Part shown: piece by piece, positions 7,233-14,969 of the stretch
How positions within the stretch are numbered: position 1 is the first letter of the stretch
How the letters are laid out: each line of letters opens with the position of its first letter
Assembly: GCF_943193005.1 (NCBI RefSeq)
Contig: NZ_CALPCH010000003.1
Span: 1 to 64,000 of the forward strand
Direction of reading: 5' to 3'
Origin: Pumilibacter intestinalis
Lineage (GTDB): Bacteria; Bacillota; Clostridia; Christensenellales; Pumilibacteraceae
Length of the DNA: 64,000 nucleotides
The notes under the pieces: model-generated
Database searches by the model: none
Seen by the model: only the letters and a program-made list of their open reading frames with translations
Told to the model about the DNA's origin: nothing
Translations under genes and position numbers: made by a program

Positions 7233-8003
7233 ATGGCGAGAAAAGCGAGGGTGAAAAGCGAAAGCGGAATGTATCATATCGTGCTAAAAGGCAACGATAA
7301 ACTTTTGTTTGCCGAAGACGACGATTACCGCCATTTTCTTTTGCTTCTCTCTAAAATATGCGAACGCGACCTTTTGGAGTGCTACGCCTACTGTCTGTTT
7401 TCGGAAACGGCGCATCTTGCCGTAAAAGAGGGATTGCGCCCTATCGGCGAGTCGATAAAGTCGCTCGTGTCGGCGTATGCGGTGCGTTGCAACGAAAAAT
7501 ACGCCAGAGCGGGCAAATTATTTTACGACCGCTATATAAGCGAGCCGATAGAAACCGACGAAGAACTCACCGACGCGGTGCGATTTATTCACGCGTTGCC
7601 CAAAGCGCACGGCGAGGACGCAACATATATATATTCGAGTTACGGCAACTACGTGAATAAAAAAGGGCTTAGGAGCGACTCGCTCATGCTTTTATTCGAC
7701 GACAGCGTGGTGCGCTTTCGGGAAGAAATGGAAATTGCGCCCGAGCACGCTTTTGCCTCGGGCGAAAAGAAAGTTACGCTTTCGGACGCGCAAGTGGTAG
7801 CTCTCGTGCGCCGCATGACGGGAAGCATGACGGCAAAAGAAGCCGAGCGGATAACTTTGCCCATACTCGGCGAACTTAGTTACAATCTTTGCCGCGAGGG
7901 CGCGAGCATACGGCAACTTTCGCGGGTGTTGCAGGTGAGCAAGAGCGCGGTGGAACGCGCCCTTAAGATACACGCGGAAAATTCGGCAAATTCGGAAGAA
8001 TAG
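7233..8003 (+). CDS. RAYT-like (REP-associated transposase) protein, probably domesticated
   Basis: This 256-residue protein follows the Y1 transposase / RAYT plan: N-terminal MARKARVKSESGMYHIVLKGN, the segment CYAYCLFSETAHLAVK at about 50-65, RFIHALPKAHG at 117-127 and SSYGNYV at 135-141. In active relatives the second segment carries an NHxHL (HUH) motif, but here Thr59 replaces the first His. The third reads RYIHxNPVRAG, but here Phe118 replaces the likely catalytic Tyr and Asn-Pro is lost. A C-terminal helix-turn-helix (about 225-250, ASIRQLSRVLQVSKSAVERAL) is intact. It is flanked by repeat clusters R3 and R4, the usual RAYT-REP arrangement. It probably binds DNA but no longer cuts it. 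The longer frame beginning at 7068 starts in a repeat and spans the promoter. Confidence 0.75.
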   Translation: MARKARVKSESGMYHIVLKGNDKLLFAEDDDYRHFLLLLSKICERDLLECYAYCLFSETAHLAVKEGLRPIGESIKSLVSAYAVRCNEKYARAGKLFYDRYISEPIETDEELTDAVRFIHALPKAHGEDATYIYSSYGNYVNKKGLRSDSLMLLFDDSVVRFREEMEIAPEHAFASGEKKVTLSDAQVVALVRRMTGSMTAKEAERITLPILGELSYNLCREGASIRQLSRVLQVSKSAVERALKIHAENSANSEE

Positions 8004-8008
8004 GTTTC

Positions 8009-8104
8009 TCATGCAGGGGATTGCTTCGGGGCAAGCCCCTCGCAATGACGGGCAACCATGTCATTGCGAGCGAACGCAGTGAGCGCGGCAATCTCCCGCA
8101 TGAT
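8009..8104. repeat. Palindromic repeat cluster R4, right flank of RAYT-like gene
   Basis: Two units in opposite orientation with centres ggggcaagcccc and gcgaacgcagtgagcgc. It lies between the RAYT-like stop and the radical SAM start. Confidence 0.85.
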
Positions 8105-8116
8105 ACAGGCACAACA

Positions 8117-8989
8117 ATGGACTTAAATATACAAAACTGTAAGATTTGCCCGAGGGAGTGCGGAGCAAACCGAACGAAAACGCAAGGCGCATGCGGGGCG
8201 GACGAACATATGCGCGTTGCCAAAATTATGTTGCACCGTTACGAAGAGCCGCCCATATCGGGCACGAAAGGAAGCGGCGCGATATTTTTTTGCGGCTGTT
8301 CTCTGCGTTGCGGATACTGCCAAAACGCCGAGATATCGCGCGGAAAAATCGCGGGCGAAATATATTCGCCGAGCAGACTTGCCGCCGCCGCGCTCCAACT
8401 CCAAAGCGCGGGAGCGCACAACATAAATCTAATAACCGCGGGTCACTATCTTCCCCGAGTAAAAGAATTTTTGAGTATCGCAAAGCCCAAATTGCATATC
8501 CCCGTAGTGTATAACAGTTCGGGGTACGAAAAAGCCGAGGCGGTACGCGAGCTTAACGGACTTGTGGATATCTACTTGCCCGACTACAAATACGTTAGCG
8601 CGGACGCGGCGCAAAAATACTCCGCCGCCGCCGACTATCCCGAAATCGCGGAAAAAGCCATAGCCGAAATGGTTGCGCAAACGGGCGAATATAAAGAAAA
8701 AGACGGACTCGCCGTGAAAGGCACGGTAATCCGTCATTTGGTTTTGCCCTCTCTCTCGAAAGACGGCGTTTTAATCATGCAACGCATCTCGGCGCTGTTT
8801 CCCGCCGCCCGCGTGAGCGTTATGAGTCAGTACACTCCCTCTTTCAATCGCACGGACTACGGCGAACTCAATCGCAAAGTTACCGCAATGGAATACAACC
8901 GCGTTTTACGCGCCGCGCAACAACTCAATCTCGACGGCTTTATGCAGTCGCGCGACTCGGCTTCGGATTTTTATACTCCCGAGTTTTAG
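8117..8989 (+). CDS. Radical SAM protein, PflX/YgcF-like
   Basis: This 290-residue protein has an N-terminal cysteine cluster (NCKICPRECGANR, then GACGADE) and the radical SAM motif CSLRCGYC (CX3CX2C, near residue 62-69). This combination is typical of the COG1313 PflX-like group, related to pyruvate formate-lyase activating enzymes. The substrate is unknown. The start at 8117 is chosen because the frame upstream (from 8021) runs through repeat R4. No clear ribosome-binding site or own promoter is seen, so it may be read through from the RAYT-like gene. It converges on the histidine kinase gene with only four bases between stop codons. Confidence 0.85.
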   Translation: MDLNIQNCKICPRECGANRTKTQGACGADEHMRVAKIMLHRYEEPPISGTKGSGAIFFCGCSLRCGYCQNAEISRGKIAGEIYSPSRLAAAALQLQSAGAHNINLITAGHYLPRVKEFLSIAKPKLHIPVVYNSSGYEKAEAVRELNGLVDIYLPDYKYVSADAAQKYSAAADYPEIAEKAIAEMVAQTGEYKEKDGLAVKGTVIRHLVLPSLSKDGVLIMQRISALFPAARVSVMSQYTPSFNRTDYGELNRKVTAMEYNRVLRAAQQLNLDGFMQSRDSASDFYTPEF

Positions 8990-8993
8990 CGCA

Positions 8994-10610
8994 TTACTGC
9001 CGTTTTCTTCCGCGCTTTTTCTTTGCGGGCGTTTCCGCGGGCGCGGGGAGTTCGTCGGTTTCTGCGGGAGTTGCGGCGGAGAGCTCGAACCAAAATTCGG
9101 TTCCCTCGCCGAGGCGCGACGATACTCCGAACTCCGCTTTATGCAACGTGAGTATATTTTTTACTATGCTTAAGCCCAGTCCGCTCCCCACCACCGCGCG
9201 TTTGCTCTGGTTCGCGCGATAGTAGCGGTCCCACACTTTATCCAAATCTTCGGGGGCTATGCCCGAGCCGTAATCGCGCACCGACGCGCGCACTTTGTTT
9301 TCAACGCGGGAAACTCGGATATCCACCGTCTTGTTGCCTGTGTAGCTCACCGCGTTGCCTATAAGATTGTATATAACCTGCTCTATGCGCTTGCTGTCGC
9401 AGTAAGCGAAACAGTCTTCGTCCGCTTCGAAACGGAACGTGTAACCGTCGCGCTCCGAATATACGCTGAAACGCTCCACCACCATCTTGGCGAGCACGCG
9501 CAAGTCGGTTGACCGCAGTTCGAGCGCGTCCGTGCCCGATTGCAACTTGCTTAGGTTCAAAATATCGTTTACGAGCCCCGTCAAGCGGTCGGCTTCGTCT
9601 ATTATAACCTGACTGTGTTGGTTGCGCTTCAGTTCGTCGCTGCCCGAAATATCGCGTATCATTTCGGCGTAGGCTTTCACCATGGTGAGCGGCGTGCGCA
9701 AATCGTGCCCCACGTTAGCCAAAAAGTCGCGCCTTAACTGCTCGGTCTTGCCGAATTCCACCGTTGCGGTGTTGAGAGTGTCGGCGAGGTTTTCTATCTC
9801 GGTGTAGCCGTTGCCCTTAAAGCGCACGCTGTAGTCGCCCGCGCTCAACTTTTTCGCCACTCGCGAAAACTCGGTTATGGGCTTAGTTATGCGGTCGGAT
9901 ATAAAGAACGACACAACCACGCTCGCAACCAAGCACACCACGGTAGCTATCAAAAACTGGTCCGCCATTACCGATATTGTGGACTCGAGCGGCTGATAAG
10001 GGGTGGTGAGGTAAAGATACCTGCCGTTTCCGTCTATGTTTACGCCGTACACGAAAAAGTCGCCGGGTTTGGTGTGCTGAATATACCCGATGCTTTCGTG
10101 AGAGGATACTCCCTCGTAAAATTCTTCCCAATTTACTATTATGTGGGGATTATCGGTTGCTATAAGCCCTTTGTCGGTAACGTCTTCGGCGTTGAACTGA
10201 CTCGTTAAATACTCGGCTATGAATTTCAACTCCGACACGGGGCAACTCTCATACTTTTCGTGAACGCGGAAAACTATTATGTTAAGCCCGTTGTTCATTG
10301 CCGTTTTGTTCAAAAAATCCCTGTATTCGGGATTGCCCGCGTGCCCCGGATATCTCGCGGCGATTTCGTCGCCCAGCCGCTCCACCTCCTGCTTTTTCAT
10401 GCTCTTATACGCGGACTTGAAAAACACGAGCTGAAACAGCCACAGCACAAAAAGCGAAAGCGCGGCGAGCAAGAAGAAATACGTCCAAGTCTGAAATCTT
10501 ATAGACCTGTACGAACGCTTCTTTTCGGGTGCGACTGCCGCCGCCGTTACGTTGCTTTCCGCCCACTCGCTCGCGAGCGTCTTTTTCTCACGTTCGGAAT
10601 TTCGCGTCAT
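8994..10610 (-). CDS. Membrane sensor histidine kinase
   Basis: This 538-residue sensor has a Lys-rich N-terminal cytoplasmic tail, TM1 at about 42-66, an extracellular sensing domain of about 150 residues, TM2 near 219-240, then HAMP, HisKA and HATPase_c. The phosphoacceptor is His302 in FLANVGHDLRTPL. The N box NLIGNAV and the G boxes YGSGIAPE and GSGLGLSIV are intact. It lies 10 bp after its response regulator, the usual order for an OmpR-type pair. A C-terminal low-complexity tail is rich in Pro, Ala, Lys and Arg. The stimulus is unknown; the extracellular domain resembles generic PAS-like sensor folds only loosely. Confidence 0.95.
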   Translation of the reverse strand: MTRNSEREKKTLASEWAESNVTAAAVAPEKKRSYRSIRFQTWTYFFLLAALSLFVLWLFQLVFFKSAYKSMKKQEVERLGDEIAARYPGHAGNPEYRDFLNKTAMNNGLNIIVFRVHEKYESCPVSELKFIAEYLTSQFNAEDVTDKGLIATDNPHIIVNWEEFYEGVSSHESIGYIQHTKPGDFFVYGVNIDGNGRYLYLTTPYQPLESTISVMADQFLIATVVCLVASVVVSFFISDRITKPITEFSRVAKKLSAGDYSVRFKGNGYTEIENLADTLNTATVEFGKTEQLRRDFLANVGHDLRTPLTMVKAYAEMIRDISGSDELKRNQHSQVIIDEADRLTGLVNDILNLSKLQSGTDALELRSTDLRVLAKMVVERFSVYSERDGYTFRFEADEDCFAYCDSKRIEQVIYNLIGNAVSYTGNKTVDIRVSRVENKVRASVRDYGSGIAPEDLDKVWDRYYRANQSKRAVVGSGLGLSIVKNILTLHKAEFGVSSRLGEGTEFWFELSAATPAETDELPAPAETPAKKKRGRKRQ

Positions 10611-10620
10611 AATCCGAATA

Positions 10621-11283
10621 TCACAGTTCCAATTTGTATCCCAAGCCGCGCAAAGTAACTATTTTTTCGCGGTACGGTCCGAGCGACGCTCGCAACATCT
10701 TTATGTGAGTGTCCACGGTGCGGTCGTCGCCGTAAAAATCGTAGCCCCACACCTCGGTAAGCAGTTTTTCGCGGGTTATGGCTATGCCCGCGTTTTCGGT
10801 AAGATAGAACAAAAGCTCGTACTCCTTCGGCGTCATATCCGCTTTCACTCCGTCTACGAACACGTTTCTGCCCGCTATGTCTATAGTGAGTCCGTCCGAA
10901 ACTATCTTTTTGTTTTCGGCGCGTCTGCCGCGCTTGAGCACCGCGCCCACTCTCGCCATAACCTCTTTGGGCGAGAACGGTTTGGTTACGTAGTCGTCCG
11001 CCCCTATTTCGAAGCCGAACAACTTATCGTATTCTTCCACCCGTGCGCTGAGCATTATTACAGGCACGTCTTTTTCCTTGCGTATCTCTTTCACGGCGGA
11101 AAAACCGTCGAGCTTGGGCATCATTACGTCCATTATTACAAGGTCTACCTTGTTTTGCTTTGCCATGCGCACGGCTTCCATTCCGTCGCTCGCTTCCAAA
11201 ACCTCGTACCTTTCGAACTCGGCGTACTCGCGCAATACTTTGCGAATGTTTTCTTCGTCGTCCGCTATGAGTATAATTGCCAT
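10621..11283 (-). CDS. OmpR-family response regulator
   Basis: A 220-residue regulator with a receiver domain (acidic pair D8-D9, phosphoacceptor D52 in VIMDVMMP, Lys near 101 in TKPF) and a C-terminal winged helix (ELLFYLTENAGIAITREKLL...GDDRTVDTHIKMLRASLG...LRGLGYKLE). AGAGGAG precedes the ATG. It is the first gene of the operon with the histidine kinase. Two promoters lie upstream: one with a G8 tract in its spacer (11383-11411) and one ordinary (11330-11358). The pair may therefore be partly phase-variable. Confidence 0.96.
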   Translation of the reverse strand: MAIILIADDEENIRKVLREYAEFERYEVLEASDGMEAVRMAKQNKVDLVIMDVMMPKLDGFSAVKEIRKEKDVPVIMLSARVEEYDKLFGFEIGADDYVTKPFSPKEVMARVGAVLKRGRRAENKKIVSDGLTIDIAGRNVFVDGVKADMTPKEYELLFYLTENAGIAITREKLLTEVWGYDFYGDDRTVDTHIKMLRASLGPYREKIVTLRGLGYKLEL

Positions 11284-11329
11284 GAGTTTTTCTCCTCTTC
11301 CGTTATTTTATCCATTTTACCAAACAATC

Positions 11330-11358
11330 GTTATACCCGTATTTATCCCATGTGACAA
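11330..11358 (-). promoter_or_regulatory. Proximal promoter of the two-component operon
   Basis: On the minus strand, TTGTCA (11358-11353) and TATAAC (11335-11330) are separated by 17 bp, about 45 bp upstream of the response regulator start. Confidence 0.55.
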
Positions 11359-11382
11359 GTTTGTGAACTTTTTTGCAAAGTT

Positions 11383-11411
11383 ATTATATCATCCCCCCCC
11401 GAAATATGCAA
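11383..11411 (-). promoter_or_regulatory. Distal promoter of the two-component operon, G8 tract in spacer
   Basis: On the minus strand, TTGCAT (11411-11406) and TATAAT (11388-11383) are separated by 17 bp that contain eight consecutive G (11400-11393). This is the same design as at 6913-6941. Confidence 0.65.
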
Positions 11412-11442
11412 GCGAATACCGGCATTTGTCTGTCCCCCCCCC

Positions 11443-11846
11443 TGTCATTGCGAGCGAGTGAAACGAGCGTGGCAATCTCAGCCTCCAAACCCGTACAGCC
11501 ACTGCACTCGTTCCATGTAGGGGATTGCTTCGCTACGCTCGCAATGACGGGAAACCAAACATGTCATTGCGAGGGTGCTTGCACCCGTGGCAATCTCGTG
11601 CATGGAGCGGGTACAGGCACTTTTCCTTTCTCATGTAGGGGATTGCTTCGCTACGCTCGCAATGACGGGAAACCAAACATGTCATTGCGAGGGTGCTTGC
11701 ACCCGCGGCAATCTCGTGCATGGAGCAAGTACGGTTGCTTTCCCTTTCTCATGCAGGGGATTGCTTCGCTACGCTCGCAATGACGGGAAACCAAACATGT
11801 CATTGCGAGGGTGCTTGCACCCGCGGCAATCTCCTACATGGAACTC
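11443..11846. repeat. Tandem array of palindromic repeats R5 (118-119 bp period)
   Basis: Units start at 11443, 11562, 11680 and 11798, giving periods of 119, 118 and 118 bp; the last copy is incomplete. Each unit holds a TCATTGCGAG...GCAATCTC palindrome followed by an inverted ATTGCTTCGCTACGCTCGCAATGAC palindrome. Centres differ only slightly. A C9 run (11434-11442) marks the left edge. Confidence 0.9.
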
Positions 11847-11851
11847 GTTAG

Positions 11852-11880
11852 TTGCATTTCGTTTTCATATATGTTATAAT
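11852..11880 (+). promoter_or_regulatory. SigA promoter of the TPR-like gene
   Basis: TTGCAT (11852-11857), a 17-bp spacer and TATAAT (11875-11880), 29 bp before the ATG at 11910. Confidence 0.75.
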
Positions 11881-11909
11881 AACGGCGAAGCTTTTGCGAG
11901 GTGAACCAT

Positions 11910-12833
11910 ATGGACGAAGACGAAAAGCGCGAGCAGTCCGCGGCGGCGCGGGTGGGCGTTGACTACGCGATAAAATTATCTTACGTTGCCGTAGACAAAT
12001 CGGACCTGCCGAATAAGCGCGATATTATTTACAGTTTGGTTTGTTTCGGGTGCATGTTCGACGAAATTTACGCAACCGAACCCGACTCTATCGTAAAAAA
12101 ATACGACTGCTTGAATTATCCCGAGCCAAAAAAAGCCGACCTGTACGAACTTGCCTACACGGTTGCTTCGCTCGAGTGCGACAGCGAAGCCCAACGCCGC
12201 GAACTCAAAAAGTCGTGGTATCTCACTTTCGCGTACGTGCTTTTATCCGAAGCACCGCACTCGCCCGAAATTTTTGCGGCGATGCAAAAACTGCTGTGCC
12301 GCGAAGACGTTTTCAAAGACGTGCTCGAGTCGCGTTTCAGCGTGTACGTGCCGCCCACCAAAGAGGAACTTGCGGCGCAGGGCACGCCCGACGTTCTCGC
12401 GGAGTGGTACTCGCCCTATCTCGACTACTGCGCCGAGCGCGACGAAAACGGCGTAACCCGCGAAACTCGCGAGTGCAAGCGGCTGTTGGCTCTCGGCGAT
12501 TTCAACAACGCCCTCATGCGTTCCGAAAGGTTGCTCGCCGCCTTCCCCGACGATTTCCAAATTGCCATAACAGATATAGCGGCAAGGGTGTCGCTCTCGG
12601 GCGCGGCAAACAAGCAGTCGCGCGAAACGCTCTTGAAAGACACTCTTTCGCTTATAGACGATTATATAGATATAGCCGAGGGTCAGTATTTCCGCTACTA
12701 TCGCGGGCTTACTCTTTTGGGGCTTATGGACACGGTGGGCGCACGGGCGGAGTTCGAGTCCTGCCTTGCCGCCGAACCGAATTTCGAGCTTGCGGCACTC
12801 ATGCTCAAGGGCATGGACAAATACGAAAAATAG
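11910..12833 (+). CDS. Hypothetical cytoplasmic protein with C-terminal TPR-like repeats
   Basis: This 307-residue soluble protein has no signal peptide. The first half is rich in acidic residues and Cys and is not recognised. Residues from about 185 on form helical hairpins like tetratricopeptide repeats (LLALGDFNNALMRSERLL..FPDD, then RYYRGLTLLGLMDTVGARAEFE..LAAEPN). Such domains usually serve protein-protein contact. The start at 11910 is chosen because GCGAGGTG lies 7 bp upstream; a GTG at 11901 overlaps it. The LRR gene follows after 33 bp and is probably in the same operon. Confidence 0.7.
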   Translation: MDEDEKREQSAAARVGVDYAIKLSYVAVDKSDLPNKRDIIYSLVCFGCMFDEIYATEPDSIVKKYDCLNYPEPKKADLYELAYTVASLECDSEAQRRELKKSWYLTFAYVLLSEAPHSPEIFAAMQKLLCREDVFKDVLESRFSVYVPPTKEELAAQGTPDVLAEWYSPYLDYCAERDENGVTRETRECKRLLALGDFNNALMRSERLLAAFPDDFQIAITDIAARVSLSGAANKQSRETLLKDTLSLIDDYIDIAEGQYFRYYRGLTLLGLMDTVGARAEFESCLAAEPNFELAALMLKGMDKYEK

Positions 12834-12866
12834 CTTTTCAAACTCAATAAAAAGGAGAACACGGTT

Positions 12867-14165
12867 ATGGACGAATTCGAAATAGAAGACGGATTGCTTA
12901 TAAAATACCGCGGCAACGACGCGAGCGTAATAATTCCCGACGGCGTAATCGAAATACAGGATTTTGCTTTTTATAACAACGAGCGACTCACGAGCGTGAA
13001 AATGCCGCAAAGCGTGGTAAAGATTTGCGACAGCGCGTTTTACGGGTGCGAAAATCTCAAAAACGTGCAATTTTCCCAAAACCTCGAGGAGATAGCGGAC
13101 GACGCGTTCGGAAACTGCAAAAGCATAGAGTCGCTTATGCTTCCGCCGTTGCTCAAAACAATAGGATACTCGGCTTTTTACGGGTGCGCAATAAGCGAAC
13201 TCGTAATTCCCGACTCGGTGGAAGAAATAGGCGACGAAGCGTTTTCGTTTTGCGAAAATCTCGAACGCGTAGCGGTGGGCAAAAACGTGTCCGAAATGGG
13301 CGGCGCACCGTTCGGTTACTGCGAAAAACTCAAAAAGATAGAAATACACCCCCAAAACGAAAATTTTGTTTTCAAGAGCGGCTGTCTTATAAACGCAGAA
13401 GAAAAGACTCTTTTGCAAACGCTCGAAGAATTCGAGATACCCGCCGACGGAAGCGTAACCGAGTTCGGCGAGGGCGCGTTCGCGGGGCACGACTCCCTGC
13501 GAAATTTCGAGGTGCCCGAATTTATCGCAAAGATACACAACGGCAGGGCGTTTGCCGACTGCCACAATCTGCGAAGGCTTACCGTTGCACGCGGCAACAG
13601 GCACTATTATTCGCATAACGACTGCATAATAGAGAAATCTTCGGGACGGCTGGTATTCGGACTTAACCCCGAAAACATACCCGATACCGACAGCGTAAAA
13701 ACAATCGGCATGGGCGCGTTTCCCGAAACCTCGGGAGCAACGCGCATAACGCTTCCGCGCGGCGTGGAAGAAATCAGCGAGTTTGTGTTCTGTAATTTTA
13801 CGGACCTTCGCTCCGTCACTCTGCCCGATTCGCTCAAAACGATTTGCGACAATGCGTTCACGGGTTGCAAGAACTTGGAAACGGTGAATTTGGGCAACGG
13901 ACTCAAAACCATAGGTCAGTGGGCTTTTTCGGAATGCACAAGTCTTAAAGAAATAGAGTTCCCCGAAAGTCTTGAAAAAATAGGCGCGTACGCGTTCGAA
14001 AACGTGCCGCTCGAAAAGGCGATATTCCGCGCGCCGAAAAATTGGATAGCCTACGCTTGGAAAAAAGCTCCGTGCAAGCCTAAATTCAAAAAACCTAAAA
14101 TCGCCGCCGAAATACTTGCGGCTCACAAAATCGAAACTTATTTCGAACGCAAGGCGGAAAAGTAA
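12867..14165 (+). CDS. BspA-type leucine-rich repeat protein (LRR_5)
   Basis: 432 residues consist almost wholly of tandem LRR_5/BspA-like repeats of about 23 residues with the pattern I..-AF..C..L..V.LP.-L..I. Examples are SAFYGCENLKNVQFSQNLEEI and NAFTGCKNLETVNLGNGLKTI. Unlike BspA surface proteins it has no signal peptide or cell-wall anchor, so it is probably cytoplasmic. It ends with a Lys-rich region. AAAGGAG precedes the ATG. Just after the stop, a 7-bp hairpin (14188-14194 with 14204-14210) without a U-tract separates it from the next promoter. Cytoplasmic members of this type are common in gut Clostridia and have no assigned role. Confidence 0.85.
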   Translation: MDEFEIEDGLLIKYRGNDASVIIPDGVIEIQDFAFYNNERLTSVKMPQSVVKICDSAFYGCENLKNVQFSQNLEEIADDAFGNCKSIESLMLPPLLKTIGYSAFYGCAISELVIPDSVEEIGDEAFSFCENLERVAVGKNVSEMGGAPFGYCEKLKKIEIHPQNENFVFKSGCLINAEEKTLLQTLEEFEIPADGSVTEFGEGAFAGHDSLRNFEVPEFIAKIHNGRAFADCHNLRRLTVARGNRHYYSHNDCIIEKSSGRLVFGLNPENIPDTDSVKTIGMGAFPETSGATRITLPRGVEEISEFVFCNFTDLRSVTLPDSLKTICDNAFTGCKNLETVNLGNGLKTIGQWAFSECTSLKEIEFPESLEKIGAYAFENVPLEKAIFRAPKNWIAYAWKKAPCKPKFKKPKIAAEILAAHKIETYFERKAEK

Positions 14166-14213
14166 CGAAACAGACCGAATAAGAGGAATACGCGCACAAT
14201 CGCCGCGTATCGC

Positions 14214-14242
14214 TTGCCAAATTCGGCAAATTCGTATATAAT
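14214..14242 (+). promoter_or_regulatory. SigA promoter of the CPBP-like / LTA-synthase-like operon
   Basis: TTGCCA (14214-14219), a 17-bp spacer and TATAAT (14237-14242). The ATG at 14254 lies 11 bp after the -10 box, leaving a leader of about five bases. Confidence 0.75.
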
Positions 14243-14253
14243 ACTAAAGATTT

Positions 14254-14958
14254 ATGTGCAACGAAAACGAACGTGCAGAAAGAAAAAAACTCGCGATAAA
14301 GTATTTTATGTTCGCGATTATAGCATTTGCCGGTATTTACGCGGTGCAGATTTTCCATTTGTTCGAACTGCTTTTCCAACCCGTATATCGCGGCAACATT
14401 TCAACGGTGGTATACTGCGCGATAACGGTGGCGGTGTGGATACCGTTTATCATACTCTTGCGCAAATTCGTGCTCAAGCACACAGGCTACAAGCTGTTTA
14501 ACCGCGAAAATCCCCCCATTCCCTTTAAGCGGGCTTGCATAATTTACGCCTGCGTTTTCGTTCCCATCTTTATAATATCGGCGTGCCTCGGGTTCGAGCT
14601 AAAAATAGTTTACGAACTCGGCAAGCGCGTAACGCAGTTGCAGATAATCAAAAACGCGTCTTTGTACGCTCAAGGTTGCGTTGAACTGATACTCGCGCTC
14701 GTTTGTTTGGAGCTTGTGCAAGAGGGCATGGAACTGTTATATCGCGGCAAGCACGCGAATATCATTCCTTGGGGCGGCATTGCGCTCGCGCTTACATACG
14801 GTTTCGCCGAGGTGCTCGTAGCATACTTAAGCGGCGCAAACGTACTGTTCGCCTGGCTCAACATTGCCTTTTTCCTGCTTTACGGCGTGATATACCTTCT
14901 GAGCAAAAAGAGTTTTTCCATAACCTTGTTTGCGGCAATCATGATATATCTTTTGTAA
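14254..14958 (+). CDS. Polytopic membrane protein, degenerate CPBP-protease-like
   Basis: A 234-residue protein with about six hydrophobic segments. The segment QEGMELLYRG (motif at 159-164) followed about 20 residues later by YGFAE (182-186) recalls the CPBP (Abi) intramembrane protease motifs EExxxR and FxxxH. Here the first Glu is Met159 and the His is Glu186, so protease activity is doubtful. The resemblance is weak and the protein may be unrelated. The LTA-synthase-like gene starts 11 bp downstream, so the two are probably one operon; a role in envelope assembly is inference. Confidence 0.55.
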   Translation: MCNENERAERKKLAIKYFMFAIIAFAGIYAVQIFHLFELLFQPVYRGNISTVVYCAITVAVWIPFIILLRKFVLKHTGYKLFNRENPPIPFKRACIIYACVFVPIFIISACLGFELKIVYELGKRVTQLQIIKNASLYAQGCVELILALVCLELVQEGMELLYRGKHANIIPWGGIALALTYGFAEVLVAYLSGANVLFAWLNIAFFLLYGVIYLLSKKSFSITLFAAIMIYLL

Positions 14959-14969
14959 GAGAATAAAAA

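Noticed and set aside
11434-11442. C9 run as a third phase-variable promoter
   Set aside because: No -10 or -35 boxes lie at suitable distances on either strand.
11443-11846. CRISPR array
   Set aside because: The period is 118 bp, the units are palindromic and nearly identical throughout, and there are no unique spacers or cas genes.
11373-11904. Open frames with repeated peptide patterns
   Set aside because: They are translations of the 118-bp palindromic repeats with no ribosome-binding site.
12243-14126. A 627-codon open frame on the minus strand
   Set aside because: It is antisense to the LRR gene and part of the TPR gene, and is a by-product of their codon pattern.
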